From IMG/VR virus record IMGVR_UViG_3300032213_002091, positions 1 to 64,000 of that record: 64,000 bases of DNA; one strand, given 5' to 3'. Position numbers and translations under genes: made by a program. Positions within the stretch are counted from its first letter, which is position 1. Every line of letters starts with the position of its first letter. This document shows, piece after piece, positions 25,404-33,838 of the stretch. The notes below the pieces were generated by a model, which worked only from the letters and a program-made list of their open reading frames with translations, did not search any database and was not told the DNA's origin. Source of the DNA: a virus.

Positions 25404-27542
25404 ATGCCAAACTTCAACTGTGACCCTAATGCAGACACTGCCGGATTGGTAGATTTATCCTACGGTTGGGCGAGCTGCACCTCCATAGTAAGCTTCCCAC
25501 CCAAAGATTTCAGCTCGGGGCTCAATTTCGATTACACTTGGGCTAATTGCTCTTCAATGGCGATTATCGCTGAGCTTTACCTGTACGACCAGTTGCGAGA
25601 CGCAACCGAGTTGGTACGAACGTGGGAGGGTTGTTCGAGTCTTACAAGTTTTCAGGACAATTTGTACTTGAAGGCAACTTTGTTTGATCGAACATGGAAA
25701 AATTGCAGCAGTTTGACAAGTTTTCCACCTACCACTATTGAGTCGGGTGTTACTTTCACGGAAACATGGTCCGGTTGCTCCAGCCTAACCTCTTTCCCCC
25801 TGTTGAATACGGGTCAAGGCACTAATTTCCAAGCTGCGTGGTTCGAGTGTAGTGGGTTAGTTTCTTTCCCGCTGTTAAACACAAGCCAAGGGACAAATTT
25901 CATCGGCACTTGGGCGTATTGCTCAAACCTCACTTCATTCCCCCTGTTAAACACAAGTCAAGGCACTAACTTTGCGGGCGCTTGGGCGTATTGCTCAAAC
26001 CTCACTTCATTCCCCCTGTTAAACACAAGTCAAGGCACTGACTTTGCGGTCGCTTGGGCCGACTGCAGTAGTTTAACATCCTTTCCGCTATTGGACACAA
26101 GTCAAGGCACTAATTTTTTTGCCACTTGGGCGCTGTGCGGCGGGTTGACTTCGTTCCCGCCACTAGACACAAGTAAGGGCACTAATTTCCAGTCAACTTG
26201 GGAGCAGTGCAGCGGATTAACTTCGTTCCCGTCTTTGAATTTGAGTCAAGGAACCAACTTTTCCGGTACCTGGTTAGGTTGCGTAAGTTTAGCCGACTTC
26301 CCGCCGAACATGTTTGACTCGTCACTCACCGGCAATTTCAGTCGAGCTTGGGAAGTTTGTGCGCTGACCCCCGAAAGTATCGAAAATATCTTTGTTTCCC
26401 TCGACACCAGCGGGGTAGTGAACGGTACGTGTACTGTTGCTGGAGGGACCAACGCCTGCTTCGGGGAGTGGACTGCTCTTGCCACTGCCGCTTACGATAA
26501 TCTAATTGGCAAATCCTGGACCATTGAATACAACTATTGCCCGCCTCCGGCAGAAGCACTAATCACATTAACTGCCTCGCCTACCGCAGTCGTTAATACC
26601 GGGGCAACCAACATTATTTTCAGCTTCACGCGGACCGGGTCAACAGCTAACCCTCTAACTGTTAATTTCAACGTTGGGGGGACGGCGACTCTTGGAACGG
26701 ACTACACTCAGTCTGGCGCCGCTTCTTTCTCGCCAACCAGCGGAAGCATTCTCATTCCTGCAGGGCAAACCACTGGTCAAATTACGATTGACCCAGACCC
26801 AGCCGCCTCGATCGTATCCAGCGAAACTGTTGAAATTACCTTGGTTTCGGGCTCCGGGTACACGCCGGTAACGACCAACCCGGTGGTTGGAACTATCTAC
26901 GAGGATATACTCCCTGTTGCAATACAGCAGACTATCTATATTCGAAGCATTCTTGGAACCATCGGTGGAAACCTGCTGACCGGAGAAGTTAACACCCCTG
27001 GACCCAACCCGACTCTTCCGGTGGTTTCCGTGCCGCCTGTTGTGGGTGCTGGGGGACCGGACTACCAAATTTTTGAGCTTATCAGTGATTCCATTGGGTC
27101 CTACGGTATATTCACCTTGAGTTCAAACGGGGATTTTGAGTACATTGTTGATTTAACCAACCCGATAGTCCTTAACCTCAGCCCTTACACCCCTCCTTAC
27201 TACACCGGTGTGAGTGAACCATTCCAATTCCGTGTTACAGACCTCGCCGGAAACACTAGCGAGGGTGTTGTAAACGTTTCTATACAGGCCAGTTACACAA
27301 GGGTCGCTGCTGCTTTCACTTTTGACCCTATTCCTCCCGTTCCCCCAAATCAAGGGAGGAAAATGTGGCATCTAAACGAACCCCTTGTATCCACACTATC
27401 CAACCCGAACTACTCATTCTTCGGCTTAAACTACCCGTGGACCGGGCCAGTAACAGATCCCCCCCCATACATCACAGGTTATACCGATCAGCCTGGAAAT
27501 TGGCTTATAGGTGGCCCTCCCCCTAGTGGTTTCTTTGACTGA
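25404..27542 (+). CDS. BspA-like repeat / Calx-beta / cadherin-like surface protein, 712 aa
   Basis: Residues about 20-310 hold roughly twelve units with the CSSLTSFP...TW core, most 24 residues long, typical of BspA/DUF285 leucine-rich surface repeats. Residues about 381-495 are a Calx-beta domain (VNFNVGGTATLGTDYTQSG, then ITIDPDP and SETVEITL). Residues about 515-640 resemble cadherin-like/VCBS domains (FTLSSNGDFEYIVD, FRVTDLAGNTSEG). All three are adhesion modules, so receptor binding or virion surface display is likely. Two repeat units are 70/72 identical in DNA, showing recent duplication. Confidence 0.75.
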   Translation: MPNFNCDPNADTAGLVDLSYGWASCTSIVSFPPKDFSSGLNFDYTWANCSSMAIIAELYLYDQLRDATELVRTWEGCSSLTSFQDNLYLKATLFDRTWKNCSSLTSFPPTTIESGVTFTETWSGCSSLTSFPLLNTGQGTNFQAAWFECSGLVSFPLLNTSQGTNFIGTWAYCSNLTSFPLLNTSQGTNFAGAWAYCSNLTSFPLLNTSQGTDFAVAWADCSSLTSFPLLDTSQGTNFFATWALCGGLTSFPPLDTSKGTNFQSTWEQCSGLTSFPSLNLSQGTNFSGTWLGCVSLADFPPNMFDSSLTGNFSRAWEVCALTPESIENIFVSLDTSGVVNGTCTVAGGTNACFGEWTALATAAYDNLIGKSWTIEYNYCPPPAEALITLTASPTAVVNTGATNIIFSFTRTGSTANPLTVNFNVGGTATLGTDYTQSGAASFSPTSGSILIPAGQTTGQITIDPDPAASIVSSETVEITLVSGSGYTPVTTNPVVGTIYEDILPVAIQQTIYIRSILGTIGGNLLTGEVNTPGPNPTLPVVSVPPVVGAGGPDYQIFELISDSIGSYGIFTLSSNGDFEYIVDLTNPIVLNLSPYTPPYYTGVSEPFQFRVTDLAGNTSEGVVNVSIQASYTRVAAAFTFDPIPPVPPNQGRKMWHLNEPLVSTLSNPNYSFFGLNYPWTGPVTDPPPYITGYTDQPGNWLIGGPPPSGFFD
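25909..26052 (+). repeat. Tandem 72-bp repeat pair, 70/72 identical
   Basis: Units 25909-25980 and 25981-26052 differ at two bases and each encodes one 24-residue BspA unit. Neighbouring units are more diverged, so this pair is the most recent duplication. Confidence 0.9.
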
Positions 27543-27547
27543 GCCCT

Positions 27548-27577
27548 AGACTGTGAGCGGGTAAAACTAAACAGTCT
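27548..27577 (+). promoter_or_regulatory. Inverted repeat surrounding a GGGTAAAA element
   Basis: Perfect 7-bp arms AGACTGT (27548-27554) and ACAGTCT (27571-27577) with the element in the 16-nt loop. It could be a terminator remnant, an operator, or chance. Confidence 0.35.
27559..27566 (+). promoter_or_regulatory. GGGTAAAA element (putative phage promoter)
   Basis: Exact copy, 22 nt before the ATG at 27589, in the loop of an inverted repeat. Confidence 0.6.
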
Positions 27578-27588
27578 TCAACCCACAG

Positions 27589-27843
27589 ATGGCCCCTAGA
27601 CGACGCAAAACACCTTCGCAGATCGAACCGAGTACAATTGAAACTATGGAAGACGAATCAACATTTAGCCTGGAAGAAACGGTTGAAACTCCTTTGGAAA
27701 CAGTTGAAGTAGTTGAAACGGTAAAAGAACCTTTGGAGCCGAAACCAACAGGTCGAACGATTTCTCCGCCGGTTGCACCCGTTCCACCCAAACGCCATCC
27801 CCGAAACTTACCGAAATTTTCACAGTTTCGTAAGGACATTTGA
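27589..27843 (+). CDS. Small acidic Pro-rich unknown protein, 84 aa
   Basis: A basic N-terminus (APRRRK), a long Glu/Thr/Val stretch with repeated ETVE units, and a Pro-rich basic end. Probably disordered; it may be an assembly factor or linker. The spike-like gene starts 2 nt after its stop. No family is recognised. Confidence 0.6.
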   Translation: MAPRRRKTPSQIEPSTIETMEDESTFSLEETVETPLETVEVVETVKEPLEPKPTGRTISPPVAPVPPKRHPRNLPKFSQFRKDI

Positions 27844-27845
27844 GA

Positions 27846-28649
27846 ATGCACCAGCCCAAACTCAGAGCTTCTGAATTTGTAAGCCAGTTTGTTGCAATGC
27901 TCAATGCAACTGAGGCGAACATGAAGTTTGCTGGACTGCCTCGGGGAACGCTTCGTGGAACGATTGTGGATATCAACGATCCGCTGGATCGGGGAAGAGT
28001 GAAGGTCATCTTTGACGACCACAACATCGAAATTCCCCAAATCTCTGGTGCCACCGGAGAGTTTTCCGCCGAGCGCGAAGGCCAACAAGCCAAACCATCA
28101 CACTGGATTGACACTTCCCCTGCGTTCAAGGGGAAACAACCGAAAGGATTGGTCGGAAAGCGTGTAAACATCGTACCGTCAAGCGGAGAGTACCAGTACG
28201 CCATCCTCCAAGATGTCTTGTACGACCCCCAACTTCTGACTTCAAAGGCAGAGAAAAACCTCAAGATGCCGGACAACAGCACGATGATTCGGCTGCCGGT
28301 ATACCCCGCAGGAAGCCTTCCGCCCGCATCCAAAGAAAACCACGGTTGCACCGTGATTGAAGAAGGGGGGCCAATGAGCTCCGACTGGTTGTGTGTCTGT
28401 CTGAAACGAAACGGCAGCTATATCTGGGTCCGCCACGTTGACTTAGCACATGGTCACGCAGGCGAAAACGATGGAACTCAGCCAAACGACAGCCGTGGCG
28501 ACGCAGAACAGCCTGTCAAGGAGCAATCCATTTGGGACTTTGTTTTCCCCACTTCGGCAAAGGAAATGAGCAAAAACTCTGCTTACGGAACTTCTCCTCG
28601 CCCAAACCCCTACGGCGGAAAAGCCACCTGGTACAAACCTCCCTCTTGA
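27846..28649 (+). CDS. Baseplate spike protein with gp5/VgrG-type OB fold
   Basis: 267 residues. Residues about 35-60 (GTLRGTIVDINDPLDRGRVKV) fit the OB-fold start of gp5/VgrG/gpV central spikes, where a G-V-D-DP---GRVKV pattern is typical. The later parts are unassigned, and no lysozyme domain or long beta-helix repeat is seen. The ATG at 27846 is preferred to the overlapping TTG at 27840. Location among baseplate genes agrees with a spike or hub role. Confidence 0.65.
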   Translation: MHQPKLRASEFVSQFVAMLNATEANMKFAGLPRGTLRGTIVDINDPLDRGRVKVIFDDHNIEIPQISGATGEFSAEREGQQAKPSHWIDTSPAFKGKQPKGLVGKRVNIVPSSGEYQYAILQDVLYDPQLLTSKAEKNLKMPDNSTMIRLPVYPAGSLPPASKENHGCTVIEEGGPMSSDWLCVCLKRNGSYIWVRHVDLAHGHAGENDGTQPNDSRGDAEQPVKEQSIWDFVFPTSAKEMSKNSAYGTSPRPNPYGGKATWYKPPS

Positions 28650-28652
28650 ACT

Positions 28653-29075
28653 ATGGCAATTCGTCGTCCCGGAATTCAATCGCCCACTTGGCTCTTTCAG
28701 GATTTTCTTTACTTTGAAGATCCTCCGAGTGAGTTACGATACCTATTGGTGAAGTGGGACGGTGAGATTTTCGATCGAGTCTCAGAAACTTTCGACTATA
28801 GCAATCCGCCTTACGCTGACGATGAGCAGCGCGGCGGTTCAATCGTTGCTCGAATCGACTACACGATCGAAGGTTTTCTTGTTACAATCGACTCCTGGGA
28901 GGTGAACTGGAGGGACGAGTGGCCGCTCCGGTTGGCTTCGAATTACCTTCGAAATTGCAAATACCGGGAGTTGGACGGTTACGTCATTCAAGTTCCACAA
29001 GACGCTTATTCGTTCTGGGTGAGTGAGTACTTCCACCCGTTCTCCAACGACCCTCGTACCAATCTTTATAGCTGA
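28653..29075 (+). CDS. Unknown protein, 140 aa
   Basis: It lies between the spike-like gene and the gp36-like gene. Rich in Trp, Tyr and Asp; its central part (VTIDSWEVNWRDEWPLRLA) is distinctive but not recognised. Probably a tail or baseplate component. It starts 3 nt after the previous stop. Confidence 0.6.
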   Translation: MAIRRPGIQSPTWLFQDFLYFEDPPSELRYLLVKWDGEIFDRVSETFDYSNPPYADDEQRGGSIVARIDYTIEGFLVTIDSWEVNWRDEWPLRLASNYLRNCKYRELDGYVIQVPQDAYSFWVSEYFHPFSNDPRTNLYS

Positions 29076-29083
29076 GGAAGCTG

Positions 29084-30163
29084 ATGGCTGCGCCTAAGAT
29101 CAAGGAAATTCTAGTTTCGACACCGACGACGGTTGTTCTGTACTTTGACGCGCCACTGGACACAAATGTTCCGGTTCCGCTTACTTCCTTTACCGTCAAC
29201 TACGGGCAGTACGGGGTGGAAACCCTGATCTATTCTTCGGACACGATGGTGTCTCTTGGGTTGGACAGCACTCTAACTCCCTGGGACCAAGCATTCGTTT
29301 CCTACGAGCCGCCTCTTGACCTCAACCTTTGCCTGCGCGGGCCGATTCCCCCTACGGCGAACGACGTTGTCAAGAAACGCAATGCCTCTCGCGCTTTTTA
29401 TCGCGTTGCAGCGAGAAACACTCTTGCACCGGATGAAACAACCGATGGCTCTCGAGTTCAGTCTAACCTGGGCCAAACCATCGGCGGATACGGTTTCCCT
29501 TACCAGAACCGTTCCGGCGTACTCACAAACAACAAGACCGACCCAAGGAGTGCCTCACCCGACGACTTCATTATCGCGTTCGGCCTCAAAGAAGCCATTC
29601 AGCTAACAAACATTGATGACGCAGCAGCCACGACAGTGAATGTGGCGAAGCTGCACATGGCGATTCAAGACGCCAACTCTCTGATTGACTCGTATATTGA
29701 GCAGTCGGGTAAGGCTGGCATGGTGCTAATCACAAGCAATCGCCGCCGCACCGCACTCACAATCGCCCGTTACTACCTCGACACGGTTCGCCGCAGAGAA
29801 GACGTCTACAAGGATTACGACGCCGCTCTGAAGCAGATGCAGGCCGAGATGGGAATGACTGCGATTCGCGCAGGAAATGGGGACTCCGCCATTGATACGC
29901 CTCAGGGAATTATGCGGTCCTGGCGCATTCCTCAACGTTACAACTCGGTTTCTGGCAAAGGTCTTTCAGGCTGGACAACCGACACCGCTGGAGACCAGGC
30001 CCCGGATTACCGCTTCGGTTGGGGCGCAATCGGGCAGAATAACGACTTCCCGAACTGGATTACGGCCAACAATTTCCTGGAGTTGGGCGGAACGCTGCAG
30101 ATTGCTGAACCGAACGATGCTGGCGGCTGGTATATCGACGGCTCAAACACGAATTTCCCGTAA
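29084..30163 (+). CDS. Head completion/connector protein: SwmB-like domain plus Mu gp36-like (DUF1320) domain
   Basis: 359 residues in at least two parts. Residues about 4-95 look like a beta-sandwich of SwmB type (VVLYFDAPLD, a DTMVSLGL strand, FVSYEPPLD). Residues about 165-255 fit Mu gp36/DUF1320 head-tail connector proteins: AIQLTNIDD, AIQDANSLIDSYI, ALTIARYYLDTVRR, then YDAALKQMQAEMG. The C-terminal 100 residues are unassigned. The sheet-domain fusion is unusual for a connector. GAGGAAG precedes the start, and the gp37-like gene follows as in Mu. Confidence 0.65.
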   Translation: MAAPKIKEILVSTPTTVVLYFDAPLDTNVPVPLTSFTVNYGQYGVETLIYSSDTMVSLGLDSTLTPWDQAFVSYEPPLDLNLCLRGPIPPTANDVVKKRNASRAFYRVAARNTLAPDETTDGSRVQSNLGQTIGGYGFPYQNRSGVLTNNKTDPRSASPDDFIIAFGLKEAIQLTNIDDAAATTVNVAKLHMAIQDANSLIDSYIEQSGKAGMVLITSNRRRTALTIARYYLDTVRRREDVYKDYDAALKQMQAEMGMTAIRAGNGDSAIDTPQGIMRSWRIPQRYNSVSGKGLSGWTTDTAGDQAPDYRFGWGAIGQNNDFPNWITANNFLELGGTLQIAEPNDAGGWYIDGSNTNFP

Positions 30164-30166
30164 ACC

Positions 30167-31384
30167 ATGGAATTGAATACAATCAGTCGTATCGAGCAGT
30201 TCATTGTTGATGCTCTTGTTGCCTCCCCCCTGATTCCAATCAGCGTGAATGTTCTTCGCCTCGCAGACGCGATCGAAAACGAGGGAGTGGTGCAGCAAAC
30301 TAACAACATCGTCGTGCGTTACACGGGTTCTTCAAACACAGTCAAGAATCGCATTCCGATGGTTTTCGAGCGGAGTATGAGCTTCGAGCTGAACTTCTCC
30401 TGCCAAAACTATCTCACCTCCTCGGGTCACGATTTCGCCACTCAACTTCTTGCAGGCGCTTTCAACACGATAAACGGCAGTGTTCCGTCCGGTGCGTCAG
30501 TGCAGACGATCGAACCTTTCACGTGTCAAAACGAACTGTTCACTGGCATCAGTCCCGAATCTCAGTACACCTACACTCAAACTTACGTTCTCACGATTGA
30601 GGAAACGCTGCCGTATGTTGCCCTTGACCCTTGCGTTCAACGTGGCGATTGCCGGCAAATCTTTCCGGGACCGAACGTTGAAACGCGCCTTCCCCTGGCC
30701 GGAGTTGTTGACACTGCAAGCGGAGAGATTTACGTTCCGTGGTACACGGGAATCAAGTTACCCCTGGAAGACTATTCCGCCCCGTACGGTGTTCGTTGGA
30801 GCAATCCTGCGACTTCGTCAGGAAACTGGGTGTTTGTTTGCGACCCGGACACGGTATTCCTCCCAGATCCACTCAACCAACCGATTTATCTTTTGAGCAA
30901 CAACAGCTATACTGAAGATGGCAGGTTAGTTGTGACCGTCTGGGACGCCGAGACCTCGGAACCGATTGAGGAAGTTTTCTACTCGCCGACCGGAAAGTTT
31001 TTGGCGCGGTACGCGATCGAGCTGTGGAATGACGTCGCAGGCAAAGCCGATCCGATTTCCGACCGGGCTTCAAAATATGCTGAGTGGTTCACAGGCATGA
31101 ACGTAGGTGAGTTTGCGGTCATTACCGGAGCGTACACCTTCTTGAACATCGACCCGCTGAACCCGGAGGCAAAACAACTGTACCTCGAGGGCGGTTCCGT
31201 GATCGGAATTGTCCCCGAGACGTTCATTCAGACCCCGAAGGGAAGGTACTACTTTGTGGCTAAATCTCCTCAAGGGAAAGGGTGGATTCTGGAAGATACA
31301 TTCCAGCTCGCCTCTATCAACTCACTGTGGAAGTTAGGTTGCGTTCCCTGTGAAGGCAATCCCGGTCCCATCGCCCCTTGTTAA
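30167..31384 (+). CDS. Mu gp37-like tail terminator with long C-terminal extension
   Basis: 405 residues. About the first 150 fit DUF1834/gp37: a helical start (IEQFIVDALVAS), a VRYTGSS strand and a paired strand-helix region (MSFELNFSCQ..., DFATQLLAGAFNTI). The adjacency to the gp36-like gene supports this. The remaining 250 residues are beta-rich with several Cys and no recognised fold, making it more than twice the usual length. Its stop TAA overlaps the next ATG. Confidence 0.5.
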   Translation: MELNTISRIEQFIVDALVASPLIPISVNVLRLADAIENEGVVQQTNNIVVRYTGSSNTVKNRIPMVFERSMSFELNFSCQNYLTSSGHDFATQLLAGAFNTINGSVPSGASVQTIEPFTCQNELFTGISPESQYTYTQTYVLTIEETLPYVALDPCVQRGDCRQIFPGPNVETRLPLAGVVDTASGEIYVPWYTGIKLPLEDYSAPYGVRWSNPATSSGNWVFVCDPDTVFLPDPLNQPIYLLSNNSYTEDGRLVVTVWDAETSEPIEEVFYSPTGKFLARYAIELWNDVAGKADPISDRASKYAEWFTGMNVGEFAVITGAYTFLNIDPLNPEAKQLYLEGGSVIGIVPETFIQTPKGRYYFVAKSPQGKGWILEDTFQLASINSLWKLGCVPCEGNPGPIAPC

Positions 31385-31542
31385 TGGACTCATCACAAGA
31401 ACTTTGGAACAGTTACCACATCGCCGTGCAGCGCGGCGACATGGAAGAAGCAAAGAAGATCTTGCAAAAGATCGTGTCATACAAGGGGAATCCCCCGCCA
31501 CCGAGAGGTGGTTGCTCCAAATGTAGAAAGAGGCTTTACTGA
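31384..31542 (+). CDS. Small protein with CxxC motif, 52 aa
   Basis: Starts at an ATG overlapping the previous stop (TAATG) and ends with a TGA overlapping the next ATG (TGATG), so it is coupled on both sides. An N-terminal helix (MEEAKKILQKIV) precedes a Pro/Gly turn and CSKC near the C-terminus. No family is recognised. It falls below common ORF length cutoffs. Confidence 0.65.
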   Translation: MDSSQELWNSYHIAVQRGDMEEAKKILQKIVSYKGNPPPPRGGCSKCRKRLY

Positions 31543-31820
31543 TGGCTAAATCACGCGAAGACATTATCAAGCAGAAAGAGATTCTGGCTCAAGACACCCT
31601 TCTTGTGGCGAAAGACGCTCTGGATCAGCTTGCCAACCAGATGGAAGAGTGCTCCACTCGCGACCTCGTTTCCATCTTCAACAGTGCGATCAAAGCGCAC
31701 AGAGAAATTACTTCGGACATCGTTGCCCTGACCCAAGTTGATTCAAAAAGCGAGCAGGAATTAGCTGTTGCGTACGACGGAAAAGTTGGGGAGCTTCTGA
31801 AAAAACTGACGGGGGATTGA
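31542..31820 (+). CDS. Possible terminase small subunit, 92 aa
   Basis: A helical, charged protein directly before the large terminase gene (1 nt gap), the standard place for the small subunit that recognises phage DNA. No helix-turn-helix can be pointed to with confidence, and it is shorter than typical small subunits, so the call rests on position. Confidence 0.45.
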   Translation: MAKSREDIIKQKEILAQDTLLVAKDALDQLANQMEECSTRDLVSIFNSAIKAHREITSDIVALTQVDSKSEQELAVAYDGKVGELLKKLTGD

Positions 31821-31821
31821 T

Positions 31822-33555
31822 ATGCGTCCCGTAATCACGAAAGCCAGCCAGCTCGAAGAACACAGCTCGTGGAGAAAATACCAGCGAGGCATACGTGAAC
31901 TGACGCTTATGGAAGCACCACGCATGGTGATTCAGGATTTTCGGTACAAAGCTGCTCGCGATTGTTTTCTTGCTTTTTGCGACATTATGAAGCACGGCGA
32001 CCTGCAGGTTGCCCCGTTTCATGAACTGATCGGCTCAGCGTTTGAAGACCTTGCTACGCGAAGGTACAAGCGATTGATTGTTTCCTGCCCGCCACGATCG
32101 GGGAAGTCAATGCTTGCGACCATGTTCCTAGCATGGCTTCTCGGGCGAGACCAAAGGACACAACACGTCATTGCCTCTTACGGTGCGTCCCTCTCCTTCA
32201 AATTTCACCGTGAAGTAGTTCACATGATGAAGTCGAAGGAGTTCAAGCGGGTGTTCCCTGAGTGGCTTGGATTCTCACCGGACTCAAAGTATGACATGGT
32301 CGGCGGCGGTTACATTCTTGCCACTTCCGTTGGCGGGGTTCTAACCGGTTTCACCGCCGGAACAACAGATATGGACAGCCCTGGCGTTGGCGCCATGGTG
32401 ATTGACGACCCGCTCAAATCTTCGGACTCTAAACAAGCACTCGACAACCTTGAATCTTGGTGGCAAGAGCAGGCGTCCACCCGAAGAACCAACCACTACT
32501 GCCAGATGGTTATCGCAACTCGCTTCCACGAGAAAGATTTGCATGGCGTTCTGATGGAAGGCGACGGCCTTTACGACGAAGTTCACAACCCGTTTGGTTG
32601 GCGTTGGATCAATATCGCAGGACTTTGCGAAGACCCGCGCACTGACCCGCTTGAGCGGCAGATCGGTGATTCGCATTGGGGTGACAATCCGACTTTTTCT
32701 GTGCCGATGCTTGAGTCGCAGAAGAAGATTATGGGAAGCTTCAAATTTGCGGCGCTTTACCAAGGCGTTCCCGTTGCTGCGGAAGGCCAGATTGTCAAGA
32801 ACAGTTGGATTGAGGTTATCGAAGAAGAAGATTGCCCGCCACTTGATGTCGTGTGGTTAGCGGCTGACTGCGCTTTCTCCGAGAAACAAATGGCGGACGA
32901 AACCGCGATTTGCGTGGCTGGGATTAGTATGCGAGATCCGACTGTGATCTACATTCGGGAGATCGTGAAAGGTCGATGGGGTTTCCCCGACTTGGTTGAA
33001 GCCGTGAAGCAAAACTACACATATTATCAGGCAAAAGTTCTATGTATCGAAAAAGCAGCTTCGGGGCACTCTCTCATTCAAGTTCTTCGAAAAGAAGCGA
33101 GAGTTCCGATCGAAGAGATGAAGCCGTTGAAGTCGAAGACTACGAGACTTCAGGCCGTTTGTCCTTTACTGGAGAACAGCCGGGTTAAACTGGTTCAAGG
33201 GCACTGGACTGACACATTCATCAAGGAATTAACCTCATTCCCGTTTGTCCGTCACGACGACAGTACGGACGCTTTTGCTTGGGCGCTCACTTACTATGCA
33301 ATGAAAATGGACGTTGTTGATCGTAACCTGCAGGACACGATTATTCAAAACAAGCGATTCAAAGGAGATTTACTTCGCGATGGGCTCGGGGATAAGTCCG
33401 TCTTTGGGGAAATTCGCACAGGACGGCAGAAGTTGTTCTCGGGCGACACCGCAATTAACGACCCGGACTACGACGCTTCAACGATGGGTGTTGATGCTCG
33501 TTCACCTTTCGTGAGCGGAAGACGGGGTGGAAGAGGACGACTCGGCTACGAATGA
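31822..33555 (+). CDS. terL: Terminase large subunit
   Basis: 577 residues. The ATPase part has Walker A CPPRSGKS (89-96), Walker B AMVIDDP (191-197) and a coupling segment IATRFHEKDLHG (231-242). The C-terminal nuclease has an acidic strand WLAADCAFS (D349) and the HDDSTDAFAWAL block (478-489). It cuts and pumps DNA into the prohead through the portal encoded at 10628. The gene follows the putative small subunit and ends the joining/packaging unit. Confidence 0.95.
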   Translation: MRPVITKASQLEEHSSWRKYQRGIRELTLMEAPRMVIQDFRYKAARDCFLAFCDIMKHGDLQVAPFHELIGSAFEDLATRRYKRLIVSCPPRSGKSMLATMFLAWLLGRDQRTQHVIASYGASLSFKFHREVVHMMKSKEFKRVFPEWLGFSPDSKYDMVGGGYILATSVGGVLTGFTAGTTDMDSPGVGAMVIDDPLKSSDSKQALDNLESWWQEQASTRRTNHYCQMVIATRFHEKDLHGVLMEGDGLYDEVHNPFGWRWINIAGLCEDPRTDPLERQIGDSHWGDNPTFSVPMLESQKKIMGSFKFAALYQGVPVAAEGQIVKNSWIEVIEEEDCPPLDVVWLAADCAFSEKQMADETAICVAGISMRDPTVIYIREIVKGRWGFPDLVEAVKQNYTYYQAKVLCIEKAASGHSLIQVLRKEARVPIEEMKPLKSKTTRLQAVCPLLENSRVKLVQGHWTDTFIKELTSFPFVRHDDSTDAFAWALTYYAMKMDVVDRNLQDTIIQNKRFKGDLLRDGLGDKSVFGEIRTGRQKLFSGDTAINDPDYDASTMGVDARSPFVSGRRGGRGRLGYE

Positions 33556-33579
33556 GTGGTGATCTGGTAACCACCACTC
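33554..33579 (+). terminator. Stem-loop after terminase gene
   Basis: GAGTGGTG (33554-33561) pairs with CACCACTC (33572-33579) around a 10-nt loop, starting inside the stop codon. There is no T run, so it is a weak terminator or an mRNA end-stabiliser. Confidence 0.35.
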
Positions 33580-33585
33580 TATAAT
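33580..33585 (+). promoter_or_regulatory. Possible -10 box TATAAT
   Basis: A perfect TATAAT 32 nt before the ATG at 33618, but the -35 position (TGGTGA) is poor. The only start in this part of the window without a GGGTAAAA copy or tight coupling. Confidence 0.25.
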
Positions 33586-33595
33586 CTAAAAGTTG

Positions 33596-33611
33596 CTGTT
33601 GTTTACAACAG
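33596..33611 (+). promoter_or_regulatory. Small perfect hairpin before start codon
   Basis: CTGTTG (33596-33601), loop TTTA, CAACAG (33606-33611), ending 6 nt before the ATG at 33618. It occupies the ribosome-binding region and may affect translation. Confidence 0.35.
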
Positions 33612-33617
33612 ATTACC

Positions 33618-33815
33618 ATGGCTATTCATCCGACTGACTTTAACAGTGAGATTATGCGTGCCGAACACGGCACTGTGGTATTGGCAACTTCGCCAATAGC
33701 TGACCAGTATTTGGCAAAAGCAAGGGACAAACAATACAACGTGCCGACCGACCGGTACTCTCGATGGTGTGGCGGAAAAGGCGGATTCGATGACTTCGCA
33801 GAGCGACTTCACTGA
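33618..33815 (+). CDS. Small unknown protein, 65 aa
   Basis: A single-gene unit between terminase and the minus-strand desaturase, converging on the latter with a 3-nt gap. The sequence has no recognised family (central ADQYLAKARDKQYNVP). A small hairpin sits just upstream of the ATG. The perfect -10-like box upstream hints at independent transcription. Confidence 0.5.
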   Translation: MAIHPTDFNSEIMRAEHGTVVLATSPIADQYLAKARDKQYNVPTDRYSRWCGGKGGFDDFAERLH

Positions 33816-33838
33816 GAGTTAAACTCGCTCCAGTGAAG
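33807..33838. terminator. Inverted repeat across convergent gene ends (possible bidirectional terminator)
   Basis: Perfect 8-bp arms CTTCACTG (33807-33814) and CAGTGAAG (33831-33838), with an inner GAGT/ACTC pair, covering both stop codons. There is no long T run on either strand. Confidence 0.4.

Noticed and set aside
25380-25404. A frameshift joining the 1027-aa and 712-aa proteins
   Set aside because: The -1 frame is closed by a TAA at 25389 and no slippery sequence lies between that and the TAG at 25399.
25909-26052. Regular repeats considered as a CRISPR array
   Set aside because: The units are contiguous, 72 bp, in frame and protein-coding, with no spacers. No cas genes are nearby.
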